The notes beneath the pieces were generated by a model. The model worked only from the letters and a program-made list of their open reading frames with translations. It ran no database searches and was not told the origin of the DNA. Position numbers and translations under genes: made by a program. From positions 372,001-436,000 of the forward strand of contig NZ_LIPT01000001.1 of NCBI RefSeq assembly GCF_001418225.1: a stretch of DNA of 64,000 nucleotides. The letters are read 5' to 3'. The stretch comes from Pannonibacter indicus (lineage in GTDB: Bacteria > Pseudomonadota > Alphaproteobacteria > Rhizobiales > Stappiaceae). Below are positions 8,875-17,535 of the stretch, in pieces; positions within the stretch are counted from its first letter, which is position 1; every line of letters starts with the position of its first letter.

Positions 8875-8981
8875 CCCGCTCGCGTCCGCACCCCTGGAGG
8901 CGGCGCAGGGGCCGATTCCGTCCCTCTGACCAACGGGTCAGGGAGGCGCCGGTCCATTTTTACATCCGAAGGAGTACTGTC

Positions 8982-9584
8982 ATGGCTGCCAGCTACGAGC
9001 TGAAGGCATCTGTGCGGAACCGGGTGGGCAAGGGGGCCGCTCGTGCATTGCGTCGCGAAGGTCTCATCCCCGCCGTCATCTATGGTGACAAGAAGGCCGC
9101 GCTGCCGATTTCCATTCCGCTCAAGGAAACCACTCTGGCCCTGCACAAGGGCGGCTTCCTGACCCACATCGCCACCATCGTCGTGGACGGCGAAAAGCAC
9201 CAGGTGATCGCCAAGGACTACCAGCGTCATCCGGTCCGCGACGAGCTGACCCATGTTGACTTCCTGCGCGTGTCTGGCAACTCCACCCTCGTGGTCAACG
9301 TTCCGGTTCACTTCCTGAACCAGGAAACCTGCCCGGGCATCAAGCGCGGCGGCGTGCTGAACATCGTCCGTCACACGGTTGAAATGACCGTTCCGGCGAA
9401 CGCCATTCCGGAGTTCCTGGAGCTGGACCTCGCGAACGCCAAGCTCGGCGAGTCGCTCCACATCTCCGCCGTCAACCTTCCGGCCAACTGCCATCCGACG
9501 ATCACCGACCGCGATTTCACCATCGCCACGATCGCCGCTCCGGCTGGCCTGAAGGACGAAGAAGAAGGTTCGGCTGAAGCCTGA
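8982..9584 (+). CDS. rplY: 50S ribosomal protein L25/general stress protein Ctc
   Basis: Binds 5S rRNA in the large subunit. The 200-aa length is the two-domain Ctc form: an N-terminal L25 domain ([19 protein letters not shown], then [12 protein letters not shown]) and a C-terminal TL5-like beta domain ([19 protein letters not shown]). A strong AAGGAG precedes the ATG. It has a predicted promoter at 8846-8874 and a clear terminator at 9611. In many proteobacteria it pairs with pth; here pth lies about 1.7 kb downstream with the OxyR-like gene between. Confidence 0.96.
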   Translation: MAASYELKASVRNRVGKGAARALRREGLIPAVIYGDKKAALPISIPLKETTLALHKGGFLTHIATIVVDGEKHQVIAKDYQRHPVRDELTHVDFLRVSGNSTLVVNVPVHFLNQETCPGIKRGGVLNIVRHTVEMTVPANAIPEFLELDLANAKLGESLHISAVNLPANCHPTITDRDFTIATIAAPAGLKDEEEGSAEA

Positions 9585-9610
9585 TTTCAGGCTCGCCGGA
9601 ATTTTCCGCG

Positions 9611-9638
9611 AAAGGGGGCGCATTGCGTCCCCTTTTTT
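9611..9638 (+). terminator. Rho-independent terminator between rplY and the OxyR-like gene
   Basis: AAAGGGGGCGC (9611-9621), loop ATT and GCGTCCCCTTT (9625-9635) form an 11-bp stem with one internal G-U pair, followed by TTT. The A-run at the start may let it serve the convergent OxyR-like gene as well. Confidence 0.85.
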
Positions 9639-9641
9639 GCT

Positions 9642-10583
9642 TCAGGCCTCCGTGAGGCTGACACTGACACCCTCAAGGCTGGAAGCGGCGATGCCCTCGC
9701 GCGCTAGGTCCGCCAGCCGCTGAAGATGGGCCTGACGCGGCGAGCCTTCACGCCAGGCCAGCACGATATGCCGCTGCATGGGCCAGTCGCCCGGGCTGCG
9801 CAGCACCACCTGCCGCTCCCGCGCAAATTCTGAAGCCACATAGGCGGCCGGAAACAACGAAAGCCCCATGCCGATGGCAACCATCTGGCGCAGGGCGTCG
9901 AGACTGGTGCCTTCGTAGTCCTCGCTCATCACCGCGCCGGACGCCGTGCACAGCGCCTGCACCTGATCATAGAGCCGGTGTCCGCGCCCCAGCGTCAGCA
10001 TCCGCTCGCCCTCAAGGTCTGAAACGGACAGCCCGGGCCGCTCTGCAAGAGGATGGCGCTGCGGCAGACCCAGATAAATCCGCTCACAGCATATCACCTC
10101 GCTGGCAAGGCGGGTGTCGCGGACCGGCAGCGGCGTCAGGATGCAATCCACACTCCCCTCCCGCACGGCCGTTTCCAGAAGCGATGGCCGTTCCTCCCGG
10201 ATGTAGAGCTGCAGGCCCGGCACCTGCTCCTGCAGAAGCTCGATGACACCGGGCAGCAGATATGGCCCCGCCGTGGGCGCAACACCCATGCGGATCAGTC
10301 CGCCCAGCCCCTTGTCGGCCGCCTGCGCCTCGCGGACGAATTCATCCAGCGTTTCCAGCACGGTTCTGGCGTAGGGAAGCAGGGCGTGTCCGGCCGGCGT
10401 CGGCTGCACGGCACTGCCGCCCCGGTCTATCAGCACCACCCCCAGCCGGTCCTCCAGCAGCTTCAACTGCGCCGACAAGGTGGGCTGGGAGACATGGCAG
10501 GCGCGTGCTGCACGGCCGAAGTGGCCATGCTCGGCAACGGCGACGAGATACTCAAGCTGACGGTGTGACGGACGGTAAGGCAT
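9642..10583 (-). CDS. LysR-type regulator of the OxyR subfamily, peroxidatic Cys replaced by Arg
   Basis: A 313-aa LysR-type regulator. The N-terminal HTH (HRQLEYLVAVAEHGHFGRAA, then CHVSQPTLSAQLKLLEDRLG) and the effector domain (GVAPTAGPYLLPGVIELL, MLTLGRGHRLYDQVQALC) align along their length with E. coli OxyR. At the position of OxyR Cys199, in the GHCLRDQ motif, this protein has Arg (GHRLYDQ); the partner Cys208 is kept as ALC. It therefore cannot form the classical OxyR disulfide. Start: the Met at 10583 gives the standard OxyR N-terminus; the frame is open 20 codons further but would run through the operator. Divergent from the DUF465 gene. Confidence 0.88.
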   Translation of the reverse strand: MPYRPSHRQLEYLVAVAEHGHFGRAARACHVSQPTLSAQLKLLEDRLGVVLIDRGGSAVQPTPAGHALLPYARTVLETLDEFVREAQAADKGLGGLIRMGVAPTAGPYLLPGVIELLQEQVPGLQLYIREERPSLLETAVREGSVDCILTPLPVRDTRLASEVICCERIYLGLPQRHPLAERPGLSVSDLEGERMLTLGRGHRLYDQVQALCTASGAVMSEDYEGTSLDALRQMVAIGMGLSLFPAAYVASEFARERQVVLRSPGDWPMQRHIVLAWREGSPRQAHLQRLADLAREGIAASSLEGVSVSLTEA

Positions 10584-10585
10584 GA

Positions 10586-10622
10586 ATAGATAATATCTAT
10601 CAAGGTCATACAGTCTATGTAT
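10586..10622. promoter_or_regulatory. OxyR-type tetrameric operator
   Basis: Four half-elements lie exactly 11 bases apart: ATAG (10586-10589), CTAT (10597-10600), ATAC (10608-10611) and GTAT (10619-10622), each separated by 7 bases. This is the ATAG-N7-CTAT-N7-ATAG-N7-CTAT layout known for the OxyR tetramer, with one base changed in each of the last two half-elements. The first two form a perfect dyad (ATAGATAATATCTAT). It begins 3 bases upstream of the OxyR-like start and faces the divergent small genes, so it could serve autorepression and divergent control. Confidence 0.65.
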
Positions 10623-10681
10623 TTTTATAATCGGGCGAAGCACCTCATATGAGAGACGCTGGGTAATGAAAGGAGGAAGAC

Positions 10682-10885
10682 ATGCACCAGAAACTGGTCG
10701 CCTTGCGCGTTCGTCATGCCATTCTCGATGCCAAGATCGAGCGGGAGGCCCGCCGCCCTCACACCGACACGATCCGCCTCACAGCTCTGAAGAAACTGCG
10801 CCTCCGCCTCAAGGAGCAGATCACGCAGGTGGAACGGGAATTCTTCCGCAAGGAACCTCGGGGGAACGGGATGGTGCGCGCATGA
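10682..10885 (+). CDS. DUF465 (YdcH-like) small protein
   Basis: A 67-aa basic, helical protein of the DUF465/YdcH family: MHQKLVALRVRHAILDAKIE, then RLTALKKLRLRLKEQI, predicted to form a short coiled-coil hairpin. Function unknown. The ATG has an AAGGAGG site. It is divergent from the OxyR-like gene with the four-part operator between them, and it overlaps the next small gene as ATGA (10882-10885). Confidence 0.8.
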   Translation: MHQKLVALRVRHAILDAKIEREARRPHTDTIRLTALKKLRLRLKEQITQVEREFFRKEPRGNGMVRA

Positions 10886-11091
10886 GCACCGGTTTTCCAG
10901 CCTTCTGGTTTGCCATGCATGGCTTCGGCCCCATCCGCCCCGCCGGGCGACGGAGCCAGCGGCTGACCGAACTTGACCAGCGGATGTCCGAATTCCTGAC
11001 GGAGAAGCAGGGATCGGGCGGCAGCGAACTGCTGCCTCACGTCGCCGGTGAGCAGGCTCGCATTCGAGAGGCCTTGCGGGAAGGGGAGTAA
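10882..11091 (+). CDS. Small hypothetical protein coupled to the DUF465 gene
   Basis: A 69-aa open frame starting in the ATGA overlap with the upstream gene. It begins MSTGFPAFWFAMHGFGP and continues with a charged helical part (RRSQRLTELDQRMSEFLTEK). No family recognised. Support comes from the coupling and codon usage similar to its neighbours. It would be co-transcribed with the DUF465 gene from the OxyR-type operator region. Confidence 0.55.
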   Translation: MSTGFPAFWFAMHGFGPIRPAGRRSQRLTELDQRMSEFLTEKQGSGGSELLPHVAGEQARIREALREGE

Positions 11092-11265
11092 GTTACAACG
11101 TTCCGGCAGTGCGCACCCCGGCACTGCAACGCTCCGCAAGGCCATGAGAAAGCAGCCAGAGAGTGGGCCGTCTCGACAGGGGCGGCCCATTGCTGTAAGC
11201 GGACGCTGACACCGCGCGGCCCCAAGGCTGGCGCCATTTCCCGTTTGCGCAGCTACGGACATGCC

Positions 11266-12033
11266 ATGCAGATCATCGCAGGCCTCGGCAACCCGGGCGG
11301 ACAATATGCCCGCAACCGGCACAACATCGGCTTCATGGCCGTGGACGAGATTCACCGGCGCCACTCAAGCTTCTCGCCCTGGCGCGCCCGCTTTCAGGGC
11401 GAGGTGAGCGAGGGCACCATCGGCGGCGAGAAGGTCATGCTGCTGAAACCCATGACCTACATGAACGAATCCGGCCGCTCCGTTGGCGAGGCCATGCGCT
11501 TCTACAAGCTGGAGCCGGCGGATATTCTCGTCATCTATGACGAGCTGGACCTGCCGCCCGCCAAGTTCCGCATGAAGACCGGCGGCGGCCATGGCGGCCA
11601 CAACGGCCTGCGCTCCATCACCGCTCATATCGGCGACGCCTACCGCCGCCTCAGGCTCGGCATCGGTCATCCGGGCGACAAGAAGCTTGTCTCCAACTAT
11701 GTGCTGGGTGATTTCTCCAAGGCGGACAGTGAATGGCTGGAGCTGCTGATTGATGGCATCGCCAGTCATGCGGAGCTGCTGGCCAAACGTCAGGACAGCA
11801 CCTTTGCCAACAAGCTGACCCTGCAGCTGGAGCCGGAGAAGGCGCAGCGCCCTGAAAAGCGCAAGGCTGCGGAAACCGGCGACGCCACCACTCCGCCCGC
11901 GCCGCGCCCGGCAGCCAAGGGGCAGAGCCACATCCGCCAGGCCCGCCAGCCAAAGGCCCCTGCCCTGCCCACGTCCGGCCCCATGGCCGAGATGCTGAAG
12001 AAGCTGCTGGGCAAGAGCAGCGGTCAGGACTGA
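11266..12033 (+). CDS. pth: Peptidyl-tRNA hydrolase
   Basis: Releases tRNA from prematurely dropped peptidyl-tRNA. The 255-aa protein has the core fold in residues 1-190: [21 protein letters not shown] contains the catalytic His, [10 protein letters not shown] the Asn, [14 protein letters not shown] the Asp, then [13 protein letters not shown]. Residues 190-255 are a Lys/Pro/Ala-rich extension with KPAKGQ-like repeats, typical of alphaproteobacterial Pth. Start at [11 protein letters not shown]; seven codons of open frame upstream are not conserved. It is followed by ychF, a common pairing. Confidence 0.95.
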   Translation: MQIIAGLGNPGGQYARNRHNIGFMAVDEIHRRHSSFSPWRARFQGEVSEGTIGGEKVMLLKPMTYMNESGRSVGEAMRFYKLEPADILVIYDELDLPPAKFRMKTGGGHGGHNGLRSITAHIGDAYRRLRLGIGHPGDKKLVSNYVLGDFSKADSEWLELLIDGIASHAELLAKRQDSTFANKLTLQLEPEKAQRPEKRKAAETGDATTPPAPRPAAKGQSHIRQARQPKAPALPTSGPMAEMLKKLLGKSSGQD

Positions 12034-12123
12034 CCCGCCTTCCGTCTTCGCAATGCTTGACCTTGCCCGCCCCCTCGGGCAAGAAGCGGCTTAAATCTTC
12101 GATCAAACCGAAAGCGATCTCCC

Positions 12124-13224
12124 ATGGGTTTCCAGTGCGGCATCGTCGGCCTGCCCAACGTCGGCAAGTCCACGCTCTTCAACGCGCTCACACGCACGGC
12201 GGCGGCTCAGGCTGCCAACTATCCGTTCTGCACCATTGAGCCGAACACCGGCGAAGTGGCCGTTCCGGACCCGCGCATGACGGCGATTGCCAAGATCGCG
12301 GGCAGCAAGGAAATCATCCCGGCCCGCATTACCTTCGTGGACATCGCGGGCCTGGTGCGCGGCGCCTCCAAGGGCGAAGGCCTCGGCAACCAGTTCCTCG
12401 CCAACATCCGTGAGGTGGATGCCATCGTCCACGTGCTGCGCTGCTTTGTTGACGATGACATCACCCATGTGGAAGGCAAAATCGACCCGATCTCCGACGC
12501 GGAAACCGTCGAGACCGAGCTGATGGTCTCCGACATGGAAAGCCTTGAGCGCCGCCTTGCCCCCATGAAGAAGAAGGCGCAGGTTGGCGACAAGGAAGCC
12601 AAGGCCATCGTCCCGATCATGGAAGCTGCCCTCGCCCTGCTGCAGGACGGCAAGCCGGTACGCACGCTGAAGCTGGCCGATGCCGAAGAAGAAAAGATCC
12701 TGCAGGGCCTCAACCTGCTGACCTCCAAGCCCGTCCTCTACGTCTGCAACGTGGAAGAAGGCTCCGCCGGCACCGGCAATGAGCTGTCCGCCAAGGTTGC
12801 CGAAATGGCGAAGGCGCAGGGCGCGGGTTCCGTGGTCATCTCTGCAGCCATCGAGGCGGAAATCTCCCAGCTCGACAATGAAGAGCAGAAGGAATTCCTC
12901 GACACACTCGGCCTGGAAGAGCCGGGCCTCGACCGCCTGATCCGCGCCGGTTATGACCTTCTGGGCCTGATCACCTATTTTACCGCAGGCCCGAAGGAAA
13001 CCCGCGCCTGGACCATCACCCGCGGTACCAAGGCCCCGCAGGCGGCTGGCGTCATCCACTCGGACTTCGAACGCGGCTTCATCCGCGCCCAGACCATCGC
13101 CTTCGACGACTACATCAGCCTCGGCGGCGAAGTGGGCGCCAAGGAAGCCGGCAAGGCGCGTGACGAAGGCAAGGACTACATCGTCAAGGACGGCGATGTG
13201 ATGCTGTTCAAGTTCAACACCTGA
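12124..13224 (+). CDS. ychF: Redox-regulated ATPase YchF (OLA1 family)
   Basis: A 366-aa Obg-family P-loop ATPase that binds ribosomes and responds to redox state. G1 motif GLPNVGKSTLFNALT at residues 8-22, then NYPFCTIEPN, switch region VDIAGLVRGASKGEGLGNQFL, ALD-type nucleotide specificity region with YVCNVEE, and a C-terminal TGS domain ending GDVMLFKFNT. Full family length. Downstream of pth; a separate promoter in the 90-base gap is possible. Confidence 0.97.
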   Translation: MGFQCGIVGLPNVGKSTLFNALTRTAAAQAANYPFCTIEPNTGEVAVPDPRMTAIAKIAGSKEIIPARITFVDIAGLVRGASKGEGLGNQFLANIREVDAIVHVLRCFVDDDITHVEGKIDPISDAETVETELMVSDMESLERRLAPMKKKAQVGDKEAKAIVPIMEAALALLQDGKPVRTLKLADAEEEKILQGLNLLTSKPVLYVCNVEEGSAGTGNELSAKVAEMAKAQGAGSVVISAAIEAEISQLDNEEQKEFLDTLGLEEPGLDRLIRAGYDLLGLITYFTAGPKETRAWTITRGTKAPQAAGVIHSDFERGFIRAQTIAFDDYISLGGEVGAKEAGKARDEGKDYIVKDGDVMLFKFNT

Positions 13225-13251
13225 CGCCAGCACCAGAAAGACCAGCGCATC

Positions 13252-13938
13252 ATGACGAGCTTTGTGATCGACGTTCCGAAGATCCCCGCCCTGCCCGTGG
13301 CAGGCACTGATGCGCTGTTTCCGGTGCGCCGGGTCTATTGCATCGGCCGCAACTATGCGGCTCATGCGGTGGAGATGGGGCACGATCCCAGCAAGGAGCC
13401 GCCATTCTTCTTCCAGAAGAACCCGGACAATCTCGACGCCTCCGGCACCTTCCCCTATCCGGGCCAGACGGCGGATGTGCATCACGAGGTGGAACTGGCG
13501 GTGGTGTTGAAGTCCGGAGGCAGCGGCATTGCGGTGGCCGATGCGCTTTTCCACGTCTATGGCTATGCGGTGGCCCTCGACATGACCCGCCGCGACCTGC
13601 AGGCGGTGGCCAAGGACATGGGCCGCCCCTGGGACACGGCCAAGGCCTTCGAGCATTCCGCGCCCATCGGCCCCGTGATCCCGGCAAGCATCTGCGGCCA
13701 CCCGCAGGCTGGGGCGATCACGCTCACCGTCAACGGCACGCTTCGGCAGAGCGGCGATCTCAACCAGATGATCTGGAAGATCCCGGAGATGATCGCCTAT
13801 CTGTCGGACTATTTCACGCTGGCCGCCGGCGACGTGATCCTGACCGGCACACCGTCCGGCGTCGGCCCTGTTGTGCGCGGCGACAGGCTGGAGGCCCGCG
13901 TCGAGGGCTTTGCACCACTCACTGTCGAAGTCGTGTGA
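13252..13938 (+). CDS. Fumarylacetoacetate hydrolase family protein
   Basis: A 228-aa FAH-fold enzyme of the fumarylpyruvate/acylpyruvate hydrolase type. Motifs: VYCIGRNYAAHAVEMG near residue 28, metal-binding HHEVELAVVL near 75, then YAVALDMTRRDLQ and the C-terminal AAGDVILTGTPSGVGPV. Such enzymes cleave acylpyruvates or decarboxylate oxaloacetate; the substrate cannot be told from sequence. It follows ychF by 27 bases and is convergent with the disrupted chemoreceptor-like gene. Confidence 0.9.
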   Translation: MTSFVIDVPKIPALPVAGTDALFPVRRVYCIGRNYAAHAVEMGHDPSKEPPFFFQKNPDNLDASGTFPYPGQTADVHHEVELAVVLKSGGSGIAVADALFHVYGYAVALDMTRRDLQAVAKDMGRPWDTAKAFEHSAPIGPVIPASICGHPQAGAITLTVNGTLRQSGDLNQMIWKIPEMIAYLSDYFTLAAGDVILTGTPSGVGPVVRGDRLEARVEGFAPLTVEVV

Positions 13939-13954
13939 TCAGCCTGAAGGCCCG

Positions 13955-15006
13955 TCACAGCTTCTGGCGGATGACACCGTACCAGCCAAGGCCGGCATAG
14001 GTCTCATAGCCCGGCGTCCTGTGGAAGGCGACGGTGGCGCCGTCCCGGTCCACATAGAAGCCATGCTCCTGGCCGCCGGTCTGGAGCTGGAACTGCTCGC
14101 TCAGCACGCCTTTACCATCCGATGAGGCCAGCACACGGCCATTGCCGCTGACCAGCATCACGCGCGAGCGCTCCCGCTCCTGCGGTGTCAGGCGCACGCC
14201 GTTGACAATCGCCTTCGCCTGCGGCTCCCAATCGAAGTGGACAGCCAGCATCCCAATCGGACGGCCATTGCTGCGCCCGCCCTCGCGCACGCTGGCAAGA
14301 TAGGTCGCCACCTGCCCATTGCCGAGCAGCGGCTCGCGGGAGATTTCGTCGGCCACATAGTCATCGCCGGAGCGCAGGGACCGGCCACGGCTGAACCAGC
14401 TGCGGGAAGACACATCCGCGCCGGCAACCTTGAAGCGGTCCGGGCGGCCATTGGCGATCACCCGGCCGTTGAGATCACACAGCCACAGATCCGTATAGAC
14501 CGTATAGGCTCCGAGAATGACGCCCAGCCGCTCGCTGCATAGGCAACCGCCTCCGGCGTGGAATTCTCCGCACAGCCAGCCACGGCCGAATCCGTTGCCC
14601 ACCAGCGCACGTCACAGGTGCGCTCATAGAGGTTGCGGTCGATCAGTTCGATGGCGTTGAGTGCCAGATCCGTCAGGCGCGAGCCCTGCGCCTGCAGCGC
14701 CATCTGGCGCGTCAGCGTTTCCAGCGCCTCAATTTCGCCCGCTAGTTCCTTGGCAAGCGCGCTGGAAATGCCCTCGACAGCGGTGGAAATCTCGCGCACT
14801 TCCTGCGCCACCACCAGAAAGCCGCGGCCCTGATCGCCTGCGCGGGCGCTCTCGATCATGGCATTGAGCGCCAGCATGCGCAGCCGCCCCGTTACGTCCC
14901 GGATCTGGCCAACCTTGGTGGTGGTCAGTTCACGCACCTCGGAGGTTCGTTCCACGATGTCGGACAGCGCCGGGGCACGCTCCGTATCGGCAATCAACTG
15001 ATCCAT
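13955..15006 (-). pseudogene. Frameshifted methyl-accepting/Cache-type sensor gene
   Basis: Two overlapping minus-strand frames together make one protein. The N-terminal part (15006 to about 14535) has a short signalling-like helix segment (LRMLALNAMIESARAGDQGRGF) typical of chemotaxis receptors. The C-terminal part (from about 14535 to 13955) has a Cache-like sensor (SERLGVILGAYTVYTDLWLCDLNG). They join at 14531-14540, where one base is missing: PEAVAYA in one frame should continue SERLGV in the other. No membrane segment is seen, so the protein would be soluble. This is either a real 1-nt deletion or a sequencing error; all other codons look intact. Confidence 0.7.
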
Positions 15007-15395
15007 CTAAATATCTACCTGCCGCTCAGCTCCGAAGAGCCAGAAACCAGGAAGATATACTGTCAAAAATCACTAACAAACCGGAAATCCGGATCAATTT
15101 CAGAATAAATTCATCCATTGTCTCGGACACTTGCAACTCTTTGCCTAACATTAAGCCAAAAGAAAAACAAATAGGCAGTTCCGGATGCAGGTATTTTTTT
15201 CATGAAGCCAGAAAGCCAGACCGTATGAATACTTCTGTTCAAAAAACAGGCAGCCAATTGGCCGGTGCGCCTCCTCCCTCCGGGTCGAAATGCCACGCCA
15301 GGAGAGACCTATCTTCGCGCTTTCCCCTATGGCCAGGGCGGGCGGAGCGGGGTTAGACTGATGTCTCGGTCCCCGTTCAGGAAAGCAAGCGCAAG
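15007..15395. other. Intergenic, AT-richer, no gene seen
   Basis: This 389-base region lies upstream of both mbfA and the divergent sensor pseudogene. Its first 180 bases are clearly AT-richer than the surroundings, as expected of promoters. A short open frame at 15141-15356 has no ribosome binding site or family resemblance and is left out. I looked for an Irr iron control element (TTTAGAA-type dyad) for mbfA and found no good match. Confidence 0.5.
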
Positions 15396-16379
15396 ATGCT
15401 GTTCAGATTGATGAATTCCGGCCGCCGCGACTTTTCATCGCTGAGCGAGGCCGAAATCCTTGCGCTTGCCATTTCGTCCGAAGAGGACGACAGCCGGATC
15501 TATAAGGCCTATGCTGACGGGCTGCGGGATGATTTTCCGGCCTCTGCCGCCGTGTTCGATGCCATGGCGGAAGAGGAGAATGGCCACCGGCAGCAATTGA
15601 TTGCCCTGTTCCAGAAGCGCTTTGGCGACACGATACCGCTGATCCGGCGCGAGCATGTGCGCGGATATTACGCCCGCAAGCCCGACTGGCTGGTGCGCCC
15701 GCTCGGCCTTGAAAAAGTGCGGGCGATGGCGGAACAGATGGAGGATCAGGCCGCCCGCTTCTACGAGGAAGCTGCAAAGCTCACCAGCGATGCCGCCACC
15801 CGCGAGCTCCTGGGCGATCTCGCCATGGCCGAACGCGGCCACGAGAGCCGTGCAGAGGCCCTGAGCGAGAGCCTGACCCCCATGGATGTGCGGGCCGAGG
15901 AAGACAAGACCGCCCACCGCCAGTTCATTCTCACCTATGTGCAGCCGGGCCTTGCCGGGCTGATGGATGGCTCGGTCTCGACGCTGGCCCCGATCTTTGC
16001 CGCAGCCTTTGCGACGCAGGACACCTGGCAGACCTTCCTCGTCGGCCTGTCCGCCTCCGTTGGTGCGGGCATTTCCATGGGCTTCACGGAAGCTGCGCAT
16101 GATGATGGGGTGCTGTCGGGGCGCGGCTCTCCACTGAAGCGCGGCCTCTCGTCCGGTATCATGACGACGGTTGGCGGACTTGGTCACGCCCTGCCCTATC
16201 TCATTCCGGATTTCTGGACAGCCACCAGCCTGGCCACAGCCGTGGTCTTCATCGAGCTATGGGCGATTGCCTGGATCCAGAACCACTACATGGACACTCC
16301 CTTCTGGCGTGCCACCCTGCAGGTGGTTCTCGGCGGCTCACTTGTCTTCGCGGCAGGCGTACTCATCGGCAACTCCTGA
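15396..16379 (+). CDS. mbfA: MbfA-type membrane-bound erythrin/VIT fusion, iron exporter
   Basis: A 327-aa two-domain protein. Residues 1-170 are an erythrin/ferritin-like di-iron four-helix domain with repeated Glu motifs (SEEDDSRIYKAYAD, MAEEENGHRQQL, EDQAARFYEEAAK, AERGHESRAE). Residues 180-327 are a VIT1/CCC1-like membrane domain with several helices (LAGLMDGSVSTLAPIFAAAF, then VGAGISMGFTEAAHDDG). This is the architecture of MbfA of Bradyrhizobium and Agrobacterium, an inner-membrane iron exporter that protects against iron and peroxide stress and is controlled by Irr there. It is a single gene. Confidence 0.87.
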   Translation: MLFRLMNSGRRDFSSLSEAEILALAISSEEDDSRIYKAYADGLRDDFPASAAVFDAMAEEENGHRQQLIALFQKRFGDTIPLIRREHVRGYYARKPDWLVRPLGLEKVRAMAEQMEDQAARFYEEAAKLTSDAATRELLGDLAMAERGHESRAEALSESLTPMDVRAEEDKTAHRQFILTYVQPGLAGLMDGSVSTLAPIFAAAFATQDTWQTFLVGLSASVGAGISMGFTEAAHDDGVLSGRGSPLKRGLSSGIMTTVGGLGHALPYLIPDFWTATSLATAVVFIELWAIAWIQNHYMDTPFWRATLQVVLGGSLVFAAGVLIGNS

Positions 16380-16545
16380 TCACTTTTTACTCATATATGC
16401 TCCCATTAATTGCATTATATCAATGTATATTGATTATCGACACTAAGCGTCTGCTTTACAGGCTGCCGCAGCGGTGATCTTGCTTTTCATGGAGCCTGCG
16501 GGCTGCGGAGAGTCGCAACTTGCTCATGGCTCTGTGGGGAGCATG

Positions 16546-16911
16546 ATGAAAAGCTTCAATTTTCTTGCAGCGGCAATTGCCGCAACCTTGACCGCAACCG
16601 CACCGCTTCTGGCGGCTGGAACCGGTCAGGAAGGCTATTTCCAGATCTACAACAATACGGACAGCAACACGGTCGTTGGTTTCTATACCAACGATGGCAA
16701 CGGCTGGAGCGACAACTGGCTCAGTGAGCGTCTTCGCCCGGGCGAAGACCTGCGCGCCACCTTCCACGCCAATTCCGGCCCCTGCGAACAGACTTTCCAG
16801 GTGGGCTGGCTTGGAACGGACGGCAGCGAAGTCCTGGATGATCCTGTCTCCATCGACATCTGCGAAGCCTCGAACGTCTATCTGGACGACAACGAGATGT
16901 ATTACGATTGA
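16546..16911 (+). CDS. Small exported protein of unknown function
   Basis: A 121-aa protein with a clear Sec signal peptide (MKSFNFLAAAIAATLTATAPLLAAG, shown only to mark cleavage near residue 24). The mature part is acidic and rich in aromatic residues: QIYNNTDSNTVVGFYTND, then CEQTFQVGW and ICEASNVYL, with two Cys that may form a disulfide. It resembles small periplasmic beta-sandwich proteins seen in Hyphomicrobiales, with no known role. Start at 16546 chosen because GGGGA lies six bases upstream; a Met directly before is possible. Confidence 0.6.
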   Translation: MKSFNFLAAAIAATLTATAPLLAAGTGQEGYFQIYNNTDSNTVVGFYTNDGNGWSDNWLSERLRPGEDLRATFHANSGPCEQTFQVGWLGTDGSEVLDDPVSIDICEASNVYLDDNEMYYD

Positions 16912-17064
16912 GGCCAATCGCCGGAGCGGGTGGCGGCCGCCCGGATCTGGCGCATGGTCTGACCCACTGGCATTCAAGCTCCACTAAAAGGAGCATTTGC
17001 CAGAAGCGGAATGAGCCCCATCAACCACTGGCGCGGGCGGTCATGGCAAGATAAAACAAGTCCC

Positions 17065-17535
17065 ATGACCGTCCACCGCTATTTCGAAGACTTCTCGCCC
17101 GGCGAGACCATCCCCCTCGGCACGAAGACCGTCACGAAAGACGAAATCATCGCCTTTGCTGCAGAATTCGACCCTCAGCCCTTCCATCTCGATGAGGGGG
17201 CCGGCAAGGCCTCGCTGCTGGGCGGCCTTGCCGCATCGGGCTGGCACACCGCCTCCATGTTCATGCGCATGCTGGTGGACGGGCTTCTGGCGCAGTCCGC
17301 CGGTCAGGGCGCGCCGGGCATCGACACGCTCACCTGGAGGCGGCCGGTCTATCCGGGTGACACGCTGAGGGCGGAAGCCAAGGTGCTGAGCTGCCGCTCC
17401 TTGCGCTCGCGGCCCGGCCTTGGGCTCGTCACCTTCGCGTTTTCCGTCTTCAATCAGAACGGTGACACCGTGATGGTGCTGGAAAATCCGATCCTCTTCA
17501 CCTGCCGTGAGGCAGCAGCGGAGGCGGGCGCATGA
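17065..17535 (+). CDS. MaoC family hot-dog dehydratase (first of pair)
   Basis: A 156-aa single hot-dog-fold MaoC/R-hydratase protein. Motifs: YFEDFSPGETIPLGTKTVT, DEIIAFAAEFDPQPFHLDE, where the D-x-x-H pattern holds the catalytic Asp and His of R-specific enoyl-CoA hydratases, then GGLAASGWHTASMFMRML. Likely acts on an acyl-CoA intermediate. It overlaps the second MaoC gene as ATGA (17532-17535); the pair may work as a heterodimer or with different substrates. Confidence 0.87.
   Translation: MTVHRYFEDFSPGETIPLGTKTVTKDEIIAFAAEFDPQPFHLDEGAGKASLLGGLAASGWHTASMFMRMLVDGLLAQSAGQGAPGIDTLTWRRPVYPGDTLRAEAKVLSCRSLRSRPGLGLVTFAFSVFNQNGDTVMVLENPILFTCREAAAEAGA

Noticed and set aside
12103-13701. 532-codon open frame antisense to ychF and the FAH gene
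   Set aside because: High-GC shadow frame; ychF and the FAH-family gene are clear on the other strand, and the antisense protein resembles nothing.
15141-15356. 71-codon frame upstream of mbfA
   Set aside because: No ribosome binding site, composition unlike the genes around, no resemblance to a family.
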